DNA from: Streptomyces sp. CB02400
GTDB taxonomy: Bacteria > Actinomycetota > Actinomycetes > Streptomycetales > Streptomycetaceae
Assembly: GCF_001905725.1 (NCBI RefSeq)
Contig: NZ_LIWB01000001.1
Span: forward strand, 434,001 to 498,000
Direction: 5' to 3'
DNA length: 64,000 nt
Within the stretch, counting starts at the first letter, position 1. Each line of letters begins with the position of its first letter. A program made the translations under genes and the position numbers. Of the stretch, positions 36,802 through 46,539 are shown piece after piece. Below the pieces are notes generated by a model that had not been told where the DNA came from, did no database searches, and worked only from the letters and a program-made list of their open reading frames with translations.

Positions 36802-38733
36802 GTGCCGCTGCTGACCCGCATCAGGGGACCGCGCGATCTGGACCGGCTCAGCCTGGAGGAGCTCGACCGGCTGGCCGGGGAGATCCGGACCTTCCTCGTC
36901 GACGCGGTCTCCAAGACCGGCGGCCACCTCGGCCCCAACCTCGGTGTGGTGGAGCTCACCATCGCCCTGCACCGGGTCTTCGAGTCGCCCAAGGACAAGG
37001 TGCTCTGGGACACCGGCCACCAGTCCTACGTCCACAAGCTGCTGACCGGCCGGCAGGACTTCTCCAGGCTGAAGATGAAGGGCGGCCTGTCCGGCTACCC
37101 CTCGCAGGCCGAGTCCGAGCACGACGTCATCGAGAACAGCCACGCCTCCACCGTGCTCGGCTGGGCCGACGGCATCGCCAAGGCCAACCAGATCAAGAAG
37201 CGCGACAGCCACGTCGTGGCCGTCATCGGCGACGGCGCGCTGACCGGCGGCATGGCCTGGGAGGCGCTGAACAACATCGCCGACGCCAAGGACCGTCCGC
37301 TCGTCATCGTCGTCAACGACAACGAGCGCTCCTACTCGCCCACCATCGGCGGCCTCGCCAACCACCTCGCGACCCTGCGCACCACCGACGGCTACGAGCG
37401 CTTCCTGACCCGCACCAAGGACCTCCTGGAGCGCACCCCGGTCGTCGGCAAGCCCCTCTTCGACACGCTGCACGGCGCCAAGAAGGGCCTGAAGGACTTC
37501 ATCGCCCCGCAGGGCATGTTCGAGGACCTCGGCCTGAAGTACGTAGGACCCATCGACGGTCACGACATCGAGGCCCTGGAGTCCGCCCTGGCCCGCGCCA
37601 AGCGGTTCGGCGGCCCGGTGATCGTGCACTGCCTCACCGAGAAGGGCCGCGGCTACCAGCCCGCCCTCCAGGACGAGGCCGACCGCTTCCACGCCGTCGG
37701 CAAGATCCACCCCGACACGGGCCTGCCGATCGCCAGCTCCGGCGCCGACTGGACGAGTGTCTTCGGCGAGGAGATGGTCAAGCTCGGCGAGGAGCGCGAG
37801 GACGTCGTCGCCATCACCGCGGCCATGCTCCAGCCGGTCGGCCTCGACAAGTTCGCCAAGCGCTTCCCCGAGAGGGTCTACGACGTCGGCATCGCCGAGC
37901 AGCACGGCGCCGTCTCCGCGGCCGGCCTCGCCCACGCCGGGGTGCACCCCGTCTTCGCCGTGTACGCCACCTTCCTCAACCGCGCCTTCGACCAGGTGCT
38001 CATGGACGTGGCCCTGCACAAGTGCGGCGTGACGTTCGTGCTCGACCGGGCCGGTGTCACCGGCACCGACGGCGCCTCCCACAACGGCATGTGGGACATG
38101 TCGATCCTCCAGGTCGTCCCCGGGCTGCGGCTCGCCGCCCCGCGCGACGCCGACCAGGTGCGCGCCCAGCTCCGCGAGGCCGTCGCCGTGGAGGACGCCC
38201 CCACCGTGGTGCGCTTCTCCAAGGGCGCCGTCGGCCCCGCCGTACCCGCCGTGGGCCGCGTCGGCGGCATGGACGTCCTGCGCGAGCCCGGCACCGACGC
38301 CCCCGACGTGCTGCTGGTCTCCGTGGGCGCCCTCGCGCCGATGTGCCTGGAGATCGCCGCCCTGCTCGACCGGCAGGGCATCTCCACCACCGTCGTCGAC
38401 CCGCGCTGGGTCAAGCCCGTCGACGAGGCCATGGCCCCGCTCGCCGAGAAGCACCGCGTGGTCGTCACCGTCGAGGACAACTCGCGCGTCGGCGGCGTCG
38501 GCTCCGCGATCGCCCAGGCCCTGCGCGACGCCGGCGTGGACGTACCGCTGCGCGACTTCGGCATCCCGCCGCGCTTCCTCGACCACGCCTCGCGCGCCGA
38601 GGTCATGGCCGAGATCGGACTGACCGCCCCCGACATCGCCCGCCAGGTCACCGGCCTGGTGGCGAAGCTCGACGGCCGGTACGAGCGGTCCGCCGCGGAC
38701 GCGGTCGACTCGGTGGAGCCGGCCCGCGACTGA
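36802..38733 (+). CDS. dxs: 1-deoxy-D-xylulose-5-phosphate synthase
   Basis: 643 residues, the normal length. The thiamine-diphosphate domain shows [27 protein letters not shown] and [16 protein letters not shown]. The pyrimidine-binding half has [15 protein letters not shown] with the conserved Glu, and [18 protein letters not shown]. It condenses pyruvate and glyceraldehyde 3-phosphate as the first step of the MEP isoprenoid pathway. GTG 36802 has AAGGAGG five bases upstream. Synteny with SCO6013 supports the call. Terminator at 38755. Confidence 0.97.
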   Translation: MPLLTRIRGPRDLDRLSLEELDRLAGEIRTFLVDAVSKTGGHLGPNLGVVELTIALHRVFESPKDKVLWDTGHQSYVHKLLTGRQDFSRLKMKGGLSGYPSQAESEHDVIENSHASTVLGWADGIAKANQIKKRDSHVVAVIGDGALTGGMAWEALNNIADAKDRPLVIVVNDNERSYSPTIGGLANHLATLRTTDGYERFLTRTKDLLERTPVVGKPLFDTLHGAKKGLKDFIAPQGMFEDLGLKYVGPIDGHDIEALESALARAKRFGGPVIVHCLTEKGRGYQPALQDEADRFHAVGKIHPDTGLPIASSGADWTSVFGEEMVKLGEEREDVVAITAAMLQPVGLDKFAKRFPERVYDVGIAEQHGAVSAAGLAHAGVHPVFAVYATFLNRAFDQVLMDVALHKCGVTFVLDRAGVTGTDGASHNGMWDMSILQVVPGLRLAAPRDADQVRAQLREAVAVEDAPTVVRFSKGAVGPAVPAVGRVGGMDVLREPGTDAPDVLLVSVGALAPMCLEIAALLDRQGISTTVVDPRWVKPVDEAMAPLAEKHRVVVTVEDNSRVGGVGSAIAQALRDAGVDVPLRDFGIPPRFLDHASRAEVMAEIGLTAPDIARQVTGLVAKLDGRYERSAADAVDSVEPARD

Positions 38734-38754
38734 CCCGCGCCTCACGCGTCGCCC

Positions 38755-38802
38755 GGACGGGCCGCCCGTGCCACTGTGAAGAGTGGCGCGCGCGGCCCGT
38801 CC
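38755..38802 (+). terminator. Terminator of dxs
   Basis: GGACGGGCCGC pairs with GCGGCCCGTCC, and inside it GCCACT pairs with AGTGGC around GTGAAG, with small internal bulges. Confidence 0.75.
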
Positions 38803-38882
38803 GCGTGAAAGCGCCCGCGCCGGGGCATACGACCTACGCCCCCTCTCGATCATGTCGAGGACGACAAGCGTGGGAGGTACCC

Positions 38883-40409
38883 GTGACAAGCCCCCTCTTC
38901 CGGACGAAGAAGGTAGAGCAGTCCATCCGCGACACCGAGGAACCTGAGCACGCGCTCAAGAAATCCCTGTCCGCGCTGGATCTGACCGTCTTCGGCGTCG
39001 GTGTCATCATCGGCACCGGCATCTTCGTCCTCACCGGTACGGTCGCCAAGGACAACGCAGGGCCGGCCACGGCCCTGGCCTTCGTCGTGGCCGGCGTCGT
39101 CTGCGCGCTCGCCGCGCTCTGCTACGCCGAGTTCGCCTCCACCGTCCCGGTGGCGGGCTCCGCCTATACGTTCTCCTACGCCTCTCTGGGTGAGCTGCCG
39201 GCCTGGATCATCGGCTGGGACCTGGTCCTGGAGTTCGCGCTCGGCACGGCGGTGGTGGCCGTCGGCTGGTCCGGCTACATCCAGTCGCTCATGGACAACG
39301 CGGGCTGGGAGATGCCCGCGGCGCTGGGCAGCCGCGAGGGCTCCGACGTCTTCGGGTTCGACATCCTCGCCGCCGTCCTGGTGCTGGTGCTCACCGGCAT
39401 CCTCGTCCTCGGCATGAAGCTGTCCGCCCGCGTCACCTCGATCGTCGTCGCCATCAAGGTGACCGTGGTCCTCGTGGTGATCATCGCGGGTGCCTTCTTC
39501 GTCACCGCCGACAACTACGACCCGTTCATCCCGGACTCCAAGCCCGTGCCCGCCGGCGAGAGCCTCGATTCCCCGCTCATCCAGCTCATGTTCGGCTGGG
39601 CCCCGGCCAACTTCGGCGTGATGGGCATCTTCACCGCCGCCTCGGTGGTGTTCTTCGCCTTCATCGGCTTCGACATCGTCGCCACGGCCGCCGAGGAGAC
39701 CAAGAACCCGCAGCGCGACATGCCCCGCGGCATCCTCGGCTCCCTGTTCATCTGCACCGCGCTGTACGTCCTGGTGTCGATCGTCGTCACCGGTATGCAG
39801 CACTACAGCGAGCTGTCCGTGGACGCCCCGCTGGCGGACGCCTTCAAGGCCACCGGGCATCCCTGGTTCGCGGGCTTCATCAGCTTCGGCGCCGCCGTCG
39901 GCCTGACGACCGTCTGCATGATCCTGCTGCTCGGGCAGACCCGGGTCTTCTTCGCGATGAGCCGCGACGGACTGCTGCCCCGGTTCTTCTCCCGGGTCCA
40001 CCCCCGGTTCAAGACCCCGCACCGGCCGACCATCCTGCTCGGTGTCGTCATCGCGATCCTCGCGGGCTTCACCCCGCTGAACGAGCTGGCCGCGCTGGTG
40101 AACATCGGCACGCTGTTCGCCTTCGTCATCGTCGCCATCAGCGTGATCATCCTCCGCCGGACCCGGCCCGACCTCCACCGGTCGTTCCGCACCCCCTGGG
40201 TGCCCGTCCTGCCGATCGTGTCGGTCGGCGCGTCCCTGTGGCTGATGCTGAACCTGCCCGCCGAGACCTGGGTCCGCTTCGGCATCTGGATGGCGATCGG
40301 CATCGTCGTCTACTTCCTCTACAGCCGCACCCACAGCCGTATGGCCCAGCCCGAGGGGGCGGAACCCGGGGCGCCTCCCGGACCGTCCGGCGGCCCGGAC
40401 TCCCGCTGA
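38883..40409 (+). CDS. APC-family amino-acid permease
   Basis: 508 residues with about 12 predicted membrane spans. The start of the transmembrane core (FGVGVIIGTGIFVLTG) and the FVVAGVVCALAALCYAEFAS segment are signatures of the cationic amino acid/YfnA-like branch of the APC superfamily; FFAFIGFDIVATAAEETKNPQRDMP supports this. GTG 38883 has GGGAGG five bases upstream. It imports amino acids by proton or substrate antiport; the exact substrate cannot be read. It stands alone between the dxs terminator and the convergent ketosynthase gene, as in S. coelicolor. Confidence 0.9.
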   Translation: MTSPLFRTKKVEQSIRDTEEPEHALKKSLSALDLTVFGVGVIIGTGIFVLTGTVAKDNAGPATALAFVVAGVVCALAALCYAEFASTVPVAGSAYTFSYASLGELPAWIIGWDLVLEFALGTAVVAVGWSGYIQSLMDNAGWEMPAALGSREGSDVFGFDILAAVLVLVLTGILVLGMKLSARVTSIVVAIKVTVVLVVIIAGAFFVTADNYDPFIPDSKPVPAGESLDSPLIQLMFGWAPANFGVMGIFTAASVVFFAFIGFDIVATAAEETKNPQRDMPRGILGSLFICTALYVLVSIVVTGMQHYSELSVDAPLADAFKATGHPWFAGFISFGAAVGLTTVCMILLLGQTRVFFAMSRDGLLPRFFSRVHPRFKTPHRPTILLGVVIAILAGFTPLNELAALVNIGTLFAFVIVAISVIILRRTRPDLHRSFRTPWVPVLPIVSVGASLWLMLNLPAETWVRFGIWMAIGIVVYFLYSRTHSRMAQPEGAEPGAPPGPSGGPDSR

Positions 40410-40457
40410 ACCGGCCCGGGGCCGCCCCCTCGCCCGGCGCGACGGACCCCGCGGGCG

Positions 40458-41684
40458 TCAGGCCTTCGCCAGGGCGAGGACGACGTTGTGGCCGCCGAAG
40501 CCGAAGGAGTGGCTGACGGCGACCCGGACGTCCTGTCGGCGGGGCTCCTTGGTGACGCAGTCGATGTCGAAACCGGGCGCCGGGGCGTGCAGGTTCGCGA
40601 TCGGCGGCACCGTGCCGTGTTGAAGGGTGAGCACGGTCAGCGCCGCATCGACGGCGCCCGCCGCGCCCAGGCTGTGGCCGAGCACGCCCTTGGGCGCGGT
40701 GACGCAGGGGCGGTGCGGCAGCACCCGGGCGATCAGGGCCGCCTCGACGGCGTCGCCCAGCGGAGTGGAGGTGCCGTGGGCGTTGACGTGGCCGACGTCG
40801 TGCGGAGCCAGGCCCGCGTCCGCCAGGGCGGTGCGCAGCGCCGCCTCCGCGCCCCGGGCGTCCGGGGCGGGCGCGGTGGGGTGGTGGGCGTCCGAGGTGC
40901 TGCCGCAGCCCACCAGCCGGGCGCGGACGCGCGCCCCGCGGGCGGCCGCGTCCCCGGTCCGTTCCAGGACGACGACGCCCGCGCCCTCCGCCAGGACGAA
41001 GCCGTCGCGGTCGGCGGCGAAGGGCCGGGACGCGCCGGTGACCTCGCCGGTGCGCCGGGACAGGGTGCCCGCGCGCCAGAAACCGGCGACCGTCAGCGGG
41101 GTGACGGCGGCTTCGGTGGCCCCGGCCACCGCGACGTCGCACCGGCCGGAGACCAGGAGGTCGCGGGCCACGGCGACGGCGGTGGCGCCGGAGGCGCAGG
41201 CGGTGGCCGGGGCGAGGCCGGGGCCGCGGGCCCCGAGGTCGATGGAGACCTCTCCGGCCGCCATGTTCGGGATGATCTGCGGGACGGTGAGCGCGGAGAC
41301 CATGTCGGCGCCCAGTTCCCGCAGCCGCCCGGCCTGTTCCTCGCGTTCCGCGTCCGCCCCCATCCCACAGCCGATGACGACGGCGACCCGGTCGCCGTTC
41401 CACGTCCGGGGGTCGAGGCCGGCGTCGCGCACCGCCTCACGGGCGGCGAGCACCGCCAGTACGGCGTTGCGCGACATGCGCCAGGCGGTGCGCCCGACGC
41501 GCCGGTCCAGGGCGTCGCGCGACAGGGGGACGCGGCAGGAGAAGTCCACGGGCAGGCCGGCCGTCGCCGGATCGCGGACGGCCGCGGTGCCCTCGCCGCG
41601 GCAGACCGTCTCCCAGGTGGTGTCGGCGTCCTCCCCGGCGGGGGTGATCAGGCCGAGGCCGGTGACGGCGACGGGCTCGGTCAC
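40458..41684 (-). CDS. KAS II (FabF-type) ketosynthase of the ole operon
   Basis: 408 residues, a complete thiolase-fold KAS II: nucleophile Cys in APATACASGATA, the two His in NAHGTSTPLGD and GHSLGAAGA, and FGFGGHN near the end. No fusion and no missing active-site residue. GTG 41684 overlaps the ACP stop as GTGA. It would elongate or transfer an acyl chain on the ACP encoded just upstream. As last gene of oleA-B-C-D-acp-fabF it is not a usual member of olefin operons. It could provide a starter chain to OleA or move acyl groups from the divergent PKS. Confidence 0.92.
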   Translation of the reverse strand: MTEPVAVTGLGLITPAGEDADTTWETVCRGEGTAAVRDPATAGLPVDFSCRVPLSRDALDRRVGRTAWRMSRNAVLAVLAAREAVRDAGLDPRTWNGDRVAVVIGCGMGADAEREEQAGRLRELGADMVSALTVPQIIPNMAAGEVSIDLGARGPGLAPATACASGATAVAVARDLLVSGRCDVAVAGATEAAVTPLTVAGFWRAGTLSRRTGEVTGASRPFAADRDGFVLAEGAGVVVLERTGDAAARGARVRARLVGCGSTSDAHHPTAPAPDARGAEAALRTALADAGLAPHDVGHVNAHGTSTPLGDAVEAALIARVLPHRPCVTAPKGVLGHSLGAAGAVDAALTVLTLQHGTVPPIANLHAPAPGFDIDCVTKEPRRQDVRVAVSHSFGFGGHNVVLALAKA

Positions 41685-41941
41685 GACGGTGCCACCGCGC
41701 TCGTGCTGCCCGCGCGCAGCGCGTCCAGCCGGTCGACGACCTGAGCGAGGGTCGTGCCGCGGGAGAGGTCCTCGTTGCCGATCCGCACTCCGAGGCGTTC
41801 GTGGAGGATGAGCACCAGTTCCGTCAGGGCCAGGGAGTCCAGGTCCAGTTGCCCCAGCGTGAGCTGGGGCCGGATCTCGTCCTCCGGGACCCGGAAGGCG
41901 CTGGTCAGGATGGAACGGACGGTGTCGTAGGTTTCCGGCAC
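41681..41941 (-). CDS. Discrete acyl carrier protein
   Basis: 86 residues, four-helix ACP with the phosphopantetheine Ser in DLDSLALTEL (residue about 36). GTG 41941 has GAGGAGA five bases upstream and lies 37 bases inside the end of oleD, so it is translationally coupled. The next gene, a KAS II, overlaps its stop. It probably carries the acyl chain between the PKS, the KAS II and OleA. The C-terminus is short and Ser/Ala-rich. Confidence 0.9.
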   Translation of the reverse strand: MPETYDTVRSILTSAFRVPEDEIRPQLTLGQLDLDSLALTELVLILHERLGVRIGNEDLSRGTTLAQVVDRLDALRAGSTSAVAPS

Positions 41942-42945
41942 GGTGTCTCCTCGCTGTCGTTCGGGGCGGGTGGGGCGAGCTCCGCGACACCGGCGTCGAA
42001 TCCGATCGGCGGCTCGAAGCCGAGGTCGCGGCGGGCGGCGGTGAGGTCGAACCAGTGCGGATGCAGCAGCTCCGCGACCAGGAAGCGACTCAGGGCGTGG
42101 GTGCGGGGACTGCGGGCCGCGCGCAGGAGCGTGTCACCGACGGCGGCTCCGACGGTGGCGAGCCGGGGCGGTACGGAGCACCAGCGGGCGTCGACGCCGG
42201 CGGCCCGCAGGAAGTGCCGGGTGATCTCGCGCAGGGGACGCGGGTCGTCCTGGCCGATGAAGTAGGCACGGCCGCCCACCGTGTCCGGTGACCGCCGCAG
42301 CCGGTCCAGGGCGAGCAGATGGGCGTGGGCGGCGGTACGGACATGGGTGGTGTCGACGAGGTTGCCGCCGTCACCGGGCATCAGCAGACGCCCGGCCCGC
42401 ACGGCACGTACGAGGGCCGGGGCGAAATGGGGGTCGCCCGGCCCCCAGACGATGTGCGGGCGCAGCGAGACGGTGGCCAGCTCCGGACCGTGCGCGGCCA
42501 GTACCAGGGCTTCGGCGCGGGCCTTGGTGGCGGGGTAGGCAGCCAGGTGGCGGGGGACGGGCGGCAGGCTCTCGGCGACGCCTTCCAGACCGCCGGGCCG
42601 GAAGACGACACTGGCGGTCGAGGTGTAGAGGAGCGTGCGCACACGGTGGGCGCGGCACTGCCCGATCACATGGCGGGTGCCGACGACGTTGGTGGCCCAG
42701 TAGGGCCGCGGCGGGCCGCTGACACCGGCCAGGGCGGCGTTGTGGACGACGGCGTCGCACCCGGCGACGGCACGCGAGACCGCGTCGGCGTCGGCGAGGT
42801 CCCCCAGGTGCTGGTGGACGCCCAGCCGCTCCAGCGCGCCGCTGGGACGGCGGCCGAGGGAGGAGACGACCTCGCCGCGCGCCGTCAGTTGCCGGCAGAT
42901 CTCCAGGCCGAGGAAGCCGCTTCCACCGGTGACCAGTACCTTCAT
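41905..42945 (-). CDS. oleD: NAD(P)H-dependent 2-alkyl-3-ketoacid reductase OleD
   Basis: 346-residue extended SDR. MKVLVTGGSGFLGLEICRQL is the nucleotide motif; TSTASVVF and the later AYPATKARAE give Ser and Tyr-x-x-x-Lys; LRPHIVWGPGDPHF is characteristic of the 3-beta-HSD/OleD branch. OleD reduces the beta-ketoacid made by OleA to the beta-hydroxyacid. The ATG overlaps the oleC stop (ATGA), and the 3' end runs 37 bases into acp. Identification rests on both motifs and the OleABC neighbours; a lipstatin-type LstD is a close alternative. Confidence 0.88.
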   Translation of the reverse strand: MKVLVTGGSGFLGLEICRQLTARGEVVSSLGRRPSGALERLGVHQHLGDLADADAVSRAVAGCDAVVHNAALAGVSGPPRPYWATNVVGTRHVIGQCRAHRVRTLLYTSTASVVFRPGGLEGVAESLPPVPRHLAAYPATKARAEALVLAAHGPELATVSLRPHIVWGPGDPHFAPALVRAVRAGRLLMPGDGGNLVDTTHVRTAAHAHLLALDRLRRSPDTVGGRAYFIGQDDPRPLREITRHFLRAAGVDARWCSVPPRLATVGAAVGDTLLRAARSPRTHALSRFLVAELLHPHWFDLTAARRDLGFEPPIGFDAGVAELAPPAPNDSEETPCRKPTTPSVPS

Positions 42946-44519
42946 CGGAGCCTCCCGCGCAGGCGCTTCGCGGCCCAGCCGGCCAGCCGCATGCGGTCGA
43001 TCTTGGAGTTGTGCCGGGGATCGGTGGGAAAACCGGGCCGGATCAGCAGGGCGCCGACGCGGTGCCCGTCCGGATGGTCCTTCAGGACGGCGCGCACGGC
43101 TGCCAGGGCGGCGGCGCGCGGGGTGGAGGGCAGGGGCTCCACGCACAGCACGGGGAGCTGGCACACGGCCGTGCCGACCCCGACCAGCGCGGTGCGCCGG
43201 ACGCCGGGGGCGGTGTCCGCCGCGGCCTCGATGTCCTCGGTGGTCAGGGTGAAGCCGGTGCCGGTGACCAGGTGGGCCTTGCGGCCGAGGAACCACAGCC
43301 GGCCCTCGTCGTCGAGCCGGCCGAGGTCTCCGGTGCGGTGCAGCACACCGTGGTCGCTGTCGCTCTTGGTGACGGCGTCGGCGTCGGGGCGCGCGTGGTA
43401 GGCGGGGCTGACGGTGGGACCGGTGACGGCGATCTCGCCGAGCCCCGTGGCGTCGGCGTCCAGGATCCGGGCGCGGATGCCGGGCAGCGGCCGGCCCAGG
43501 CAGGTGCCCGCGTGCCCGGCGGGCGGCGCGGCGCGCGAGGCCCGCAGGTCGTGGTCGGCGATCGCGGAGACGGGCAGGCACTCCGTGGCGCCGTAGACGC
43601 TGAGGATCTCGGCGTCCTCCGGCACGGCCCCGCGCAGGGCGTCGGCGAGGCGGACGCGCAGCGGGGCGCCGAAGGACAGGATCTGCCGGACCGAGGGCAG
43701 GGTGATGCCGTGGCGGGCGCAGTGCCGGGCGATCAGGGTGAGCACGGCGGGTGACGCCAGGACGATGCTCGCCCGGTGTTCCAGGATCGGCCCGACGAGC
43801 TCCTCCGGCGGGGTGCGGACCGGGGCCAGGTGGTTCACGGCCGGGACGACGGTGGTCACGCCGAGCAGCGGGCCGAGCAGGGCGACCGGCAGGAAGCCGG
43901 CGAGGAGCACGTCGTCGGGCCGGGGCTCCATCAGCGTGGTCAGCGCGTCGAGCTGCCCGGCCAGGGTGGCGTGGCGGTACTCGGCGCCCTTGGGCCGTCC
44001 GGTGGAGCCGGACGTGAAGGCGATGAGGGCCGGCTCGTCGCCGCCGGGCTCCCGCATCCGCGGGACCGGGGTGTCACCGGCCGGTGCGCGGGTGACCAGC
44101 CGCCGTCCCAGGGGGAACGGCGCGGGACCGGTGACCAGGGGGACGCGCACGTGGGGGCGGCCCCACCCCAGGGCCCGGCGCCCGAGGTGGGCCAGTGCCT
44201 CCCCGACGAAGACGTCCGGGGCGACGTCCTCCAGGCAGCGGCCGACCTCGGCGCGCGGTTCGATCAGCACGGGGACGGCGCCGACGAGACCGAGGGCGTA
44301 CGAGACGGCGGTGAGGTCGTGGGCGTCGCGGGTCATCACGACGGCCTTGTGACCGGGCCGGACGCCCGCGTCGCGCAGGGCCCGCGCGAGGTGGTGGCAG
44401 CGCCGCACCAGTTCGCCGCGCCGGGTCGTCCGGGAGGTTCCCCTGCGGCATTCGACGAGGGCGACGGCGTCGGGCCCGTCGGTCAGGCGTGCGGCGATGC
44501 CGGGAACGGTGGCGGTCAT
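42942..44519 (-). CDS. oleC: Beta-lactone synthetase OleC (acyl-AMP ligase fold)
   Basis: 525-residue ANL-superfamily enzyme. The P-loop motif is FTSGSTGRPKGAEYRH, and YGATECLPVS matches the YGATEALPV-type motif that marks OleC among ANL enzymes. HRTGDLG and the C-terminal RHNSKIDRMRLAGWA complete the set. OleC uses ATP to close the beta-hydroxyacid to a beta-lactone. In many actinobacteria OleB and OleC are fused; here they are separate frames joined by an ATGA overlap at 44516-44519. ATG 44519 was preferred over 44639, which would run deep into oleB. Confidence 0.9.
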   Translation of the reverse strand: MTATVPGIAARLTDGPDAVALVECRRGTSRTTRRGELVRRCHHLARALRDAGVRPGHKAVVMTRDAHDLTAVSYALGLVGAVPVLIEPRAEVGRCLEDVAPDVFVGEALAHLGRRALGWGRPHVRVPLVTGPAPFPLGRRLVTRAPAGDTPVPRMREPGGDEPALIAFTSGSTGRPKGAEYRHATLAGQLDALTTLMEPRPDDVLLAGFLPVALLGPLLGVTTVVPAVNHLAPVRTPPEELVGPILEHRASIVLASPAVLTLIARHCARHGITLPSVRQILSFGAPLRVRLADALRGAVPEDAEILSVYGATECLPVSAIADHDLRASRAAPPAGHAGTCLGRPLPGIRARILDADATGLGEIAVTGPTVSPAYHARPDADAVTKSDSDHGVLHRTGDLGRLDDEGRLWFLGRKAHLVTGTGFTLTTEDIEAAADTAPGVRRTALVGVGTAVCQLPVLCVEPLPSTPRAAALAAVRAVLKDHPDGHRVGALLIRPGFPTDPRHNSKIDRMRLAGWAAKRLRGRLR

Positions 44520-45469
44520 GATGCCCCCTGGAGGAAGTCGCGGATGTGGTCGCCCAGTTCGGCGGCGGCGTCCTCCATCACGAAGTGCCCGGCGTCGGGA
44601 AAGCGGTGGATGACGGCGTGGGGGTGGCGGCGGGCCCACTCCTCCAGCAGGACCGGGGTGAAGACGGGATCACGCATGCCCCAGCCGACGAGCAGGGGCA
44701 GGTCCGACAAGTGCGCCCCGGCGCCGGGAGGTTCGAGCAGCCGCCAGGCCGGGTCCGCGGGGTCGCGGGGGATCGCCCGGACGGCGTCGGTGACCGCCCG
44801 GCGCTCCGCGCGGCGGGCACAGGGCCGTAGGTAGGCCCTGCGCTCGGCCCTGGGCAGCGGGCGGTGGACCCCGGCGCGCACGGCGACACGGGCGAACGCG
44901 TTGGTGGCGTGGACGAATTCGGCGACCGGCCGGTGGTCACGGATCCACCGCAGGTAGAACGGCAGCCGGAAGCCGTCCGGGAAGGGGAAGGCCACGGTGT
45001 TGCAGAAGGCCAGCCGGGCCACGACGCCCGGGTTCCGCAGGGTCCAGGCGGCGCCGAGCGGGCCGCCCCAGTCGTGCAGGACGAACGTCCAGCCCCGCTC
45101 GGGCAGGCCCTCGTCCCGCACCAGGTGGCGGTAGAGGCTGTCCAGGCCTTCCAGTTGGGCCTCGTAGGGGTCCGGCACCCCGTCCGCCGGCCGCAGGTGC
45201 CGGGACAGCCCGAAGCCCGGCAGGTCCGGTGCCAGACAGCGGGCGTGAGGGGAGAGCCGGTGCAGCAGTGTGCGCCAGACGTAGCTCCACGACGGGTTGC
45301 CGTGCAGGAACAGCACCGGCTGCCCGGAACCGAGATCGAGGTAGTGCTGTCCGGTGACCGGCACGCGCCGCCAGTGCCGGGGCGCGGGATAGCCCGGCAG
45401 CAGCCGCTCCAGCGTGGCGGGATCCGGGGCGGGGGCGGGGGCCGGGGCGTCTCCGGCTCGGGCGCTCAC
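44516..45469 (-). CDS. oleB: Beta-lactone decarboxylase OleB (alpha/beta hydrolase)
   Basis: About 317 residues, haloalkane-dehalogenase-like alpha/beta hydrolase. The oxyanion region reads HGNPSWSYVWR, the nucleophile Asp is in LHDWGGPLG, a second Asp is in GWGMRDPVF and the His in DAGHFVMED, so the site looks complete. OleB opens the beta-lactone made by OleC with loss of CO2 to give a cis-olefin. GTG 45469 overlaps the oleA stop (GTG 45472 also possible). An intact OleB predicts a hydrocarbon rather than a lactone end product, unless its substrate range differs. Confidence 0.88.
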   Translation of the reverse strand: MSARAGDAPAPAPAPDPATLERLLPGYPAPRHWRRVPVTGQHYLDLGSGQPVLFLHGNPSWSYVWRTLLHRLSPHARCLAPDLPGFGLSRHLRPADGVPDPYEAQLEGLDSLYRHLVRDEGLPERGWTFVLHDWGGPLGAAWTLRNPGVVARLAFCNTVAFPFPDGFRLPFYLRWIRDHRPVAEFVHATNAFARVAVRAGVHRPLPRAERRAYLRPCARRAERRAVTDAVRAIPRDPADPAWRLLEPPGAGAHLSDLPLLVGWGMRDPVFTPVLLEEWARRHPHAVIHRFPDAGHFVMEDAAAELGDHIRDFLQGAS

Positions 45470-46539
45470 CACCGTACGAGGGCCAGGCCGAAGCTGAAAC
45501 CACTGGCCAGGCCGATCATCGCCACCAGGTCCCCGCTCTCGATGCGGTCGGCCTCCCGCGCCTTGACCAGTTGCAGGGGGAGGGAGGCCGCCGCGCAGTT
45601 CCCGTGCTCGGCCACCGCGGGCAGGCAGCGGTCCTCGGGGAGGGAGAACAGGTCGATCACCTCGCGGTACTGCGGCATGGCGATCTGGTGGAAGGCGATG
45701 AAGGCGTAGGCGCCGGACCGCGCCGCCTCGAGTCCTTCCCCGGCGGTGTCCAGGATCCGGGGGAGCACGTCGAGCGCGGCCTGGCGCAGGTCCCCGTTCA
45801 GCCGCAGGGTGGTGTGGTCGTCGTGGACGGAGAGGTGGTGCATGCTTCCCCCGCCGGACACGGTGCAGGCGTTCCAGGCGGCGGAGTTGCTGACGAACCG
45901 CTGGGCCAGGATGCCGGGATCGCCGTCACCCGCGGGGCCGGCGGTGAGCACCATCGCGGCGCCGGCGTCGGAGGCGGTGTAACCGGGCAGGGCCCTCAGC
46001 AGGTCCTCCCGGTCGGGGGCGTGCCAGCGGGTGGCCAGGGTGGAGGGTTCGCCGCAGGCGATGAGGACCGTGCGGTAGCGGCCGGTCTCGATGAACGACG
46101 CGGCCGCCTCCATGGCGTTGAGGAAGCTGTTGCAGGCGTTCTTGACGTCGAACACCGGGCACGAGGCACCCAGTTTGGCGGCCACGAGGTGGGACGTGGC
46201 GGGTTCGACCAGGTCCTGCGAGGTCGAGGCGAACAGCAGCAGACCGATGTCGCCGATCTTCAGCCCCGACTCGTCGAGCGCCGCGCGGGCGGCCTTCACG
46301 GCGAGGTCGGAGGCGTCCTCGCCGTCCTCGTGCACATGGACCCCGCGCACCCCGGTGAGATCCTCCAGCAGACCGGGAGGCGGAGCGTAGCCACCCGTCT
46401 CGGTGATCCTGACGCGGATCTCGTCCAAGGTCCGGTACCGGGACGGAAGATGAGCGGAGACGGCGGCGATACGGGCACGGATGGCTTCGGGCACCGCGTC
46501 AACGTAGCCGTTGCCGGACCGGAATGACGCATGCGTCAT
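45466..46539 (-). CDS. oleA: Head-to-head acyl condensing enzyme OleA (KAS III-like)
   Basis: 357 residues, thiolase superfamily. The nucleophile is Cys136 in DVKNACNSFLNAME; the His is in AFIAFHQIAMPQ and the Asn in EHGNCAAAS. Glu112 in DLVEPATSH falls 24 residues before the Cys, close to the Glu117/Cys143 spacing of Xanthomonas OleA, which supports non-decarboxylative condensation rather than simple FabH. It joins two activated acyl chains to a 2-alkyl-3-ketoacid. AGGGTGG lies just upstream of ATG 46539 (GTG 46548 also possible). First gene of the operon, divergent from the PKS with a 113-base gap. Confidence 0.87.
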   Translation of the reverse strand: MTHASFRSGNGYVDAVPEAIRARIAAVSAHLPSRYRTLDEIRVRITETGGYAPPPGLLEDLTGVRGVHVHEDGEDASDLAVKAARAALDESGLKIGDIGLLLFASTSQDLVEPATSHLVAAKLGASCPVFDVKNACNSFLNAMEAAASFIETGRYRTVLIACGEPSTLATRWHAPDREDLLRALPGYTASDAGAAMVLTAGPAGDGDPGILAQRFVSNSAAWNACTVSGGGSMHHLSVHDDHTTLRLNGDLRQAALDVLPRILDTAGEGLEAARSGAYAFIAFHQIAMPQYREVIDLFSLPEDRCLPAVAEHGNCAAASLPLQLVKAREADRIESGDLVAMIGLASGFSFGLALVRW

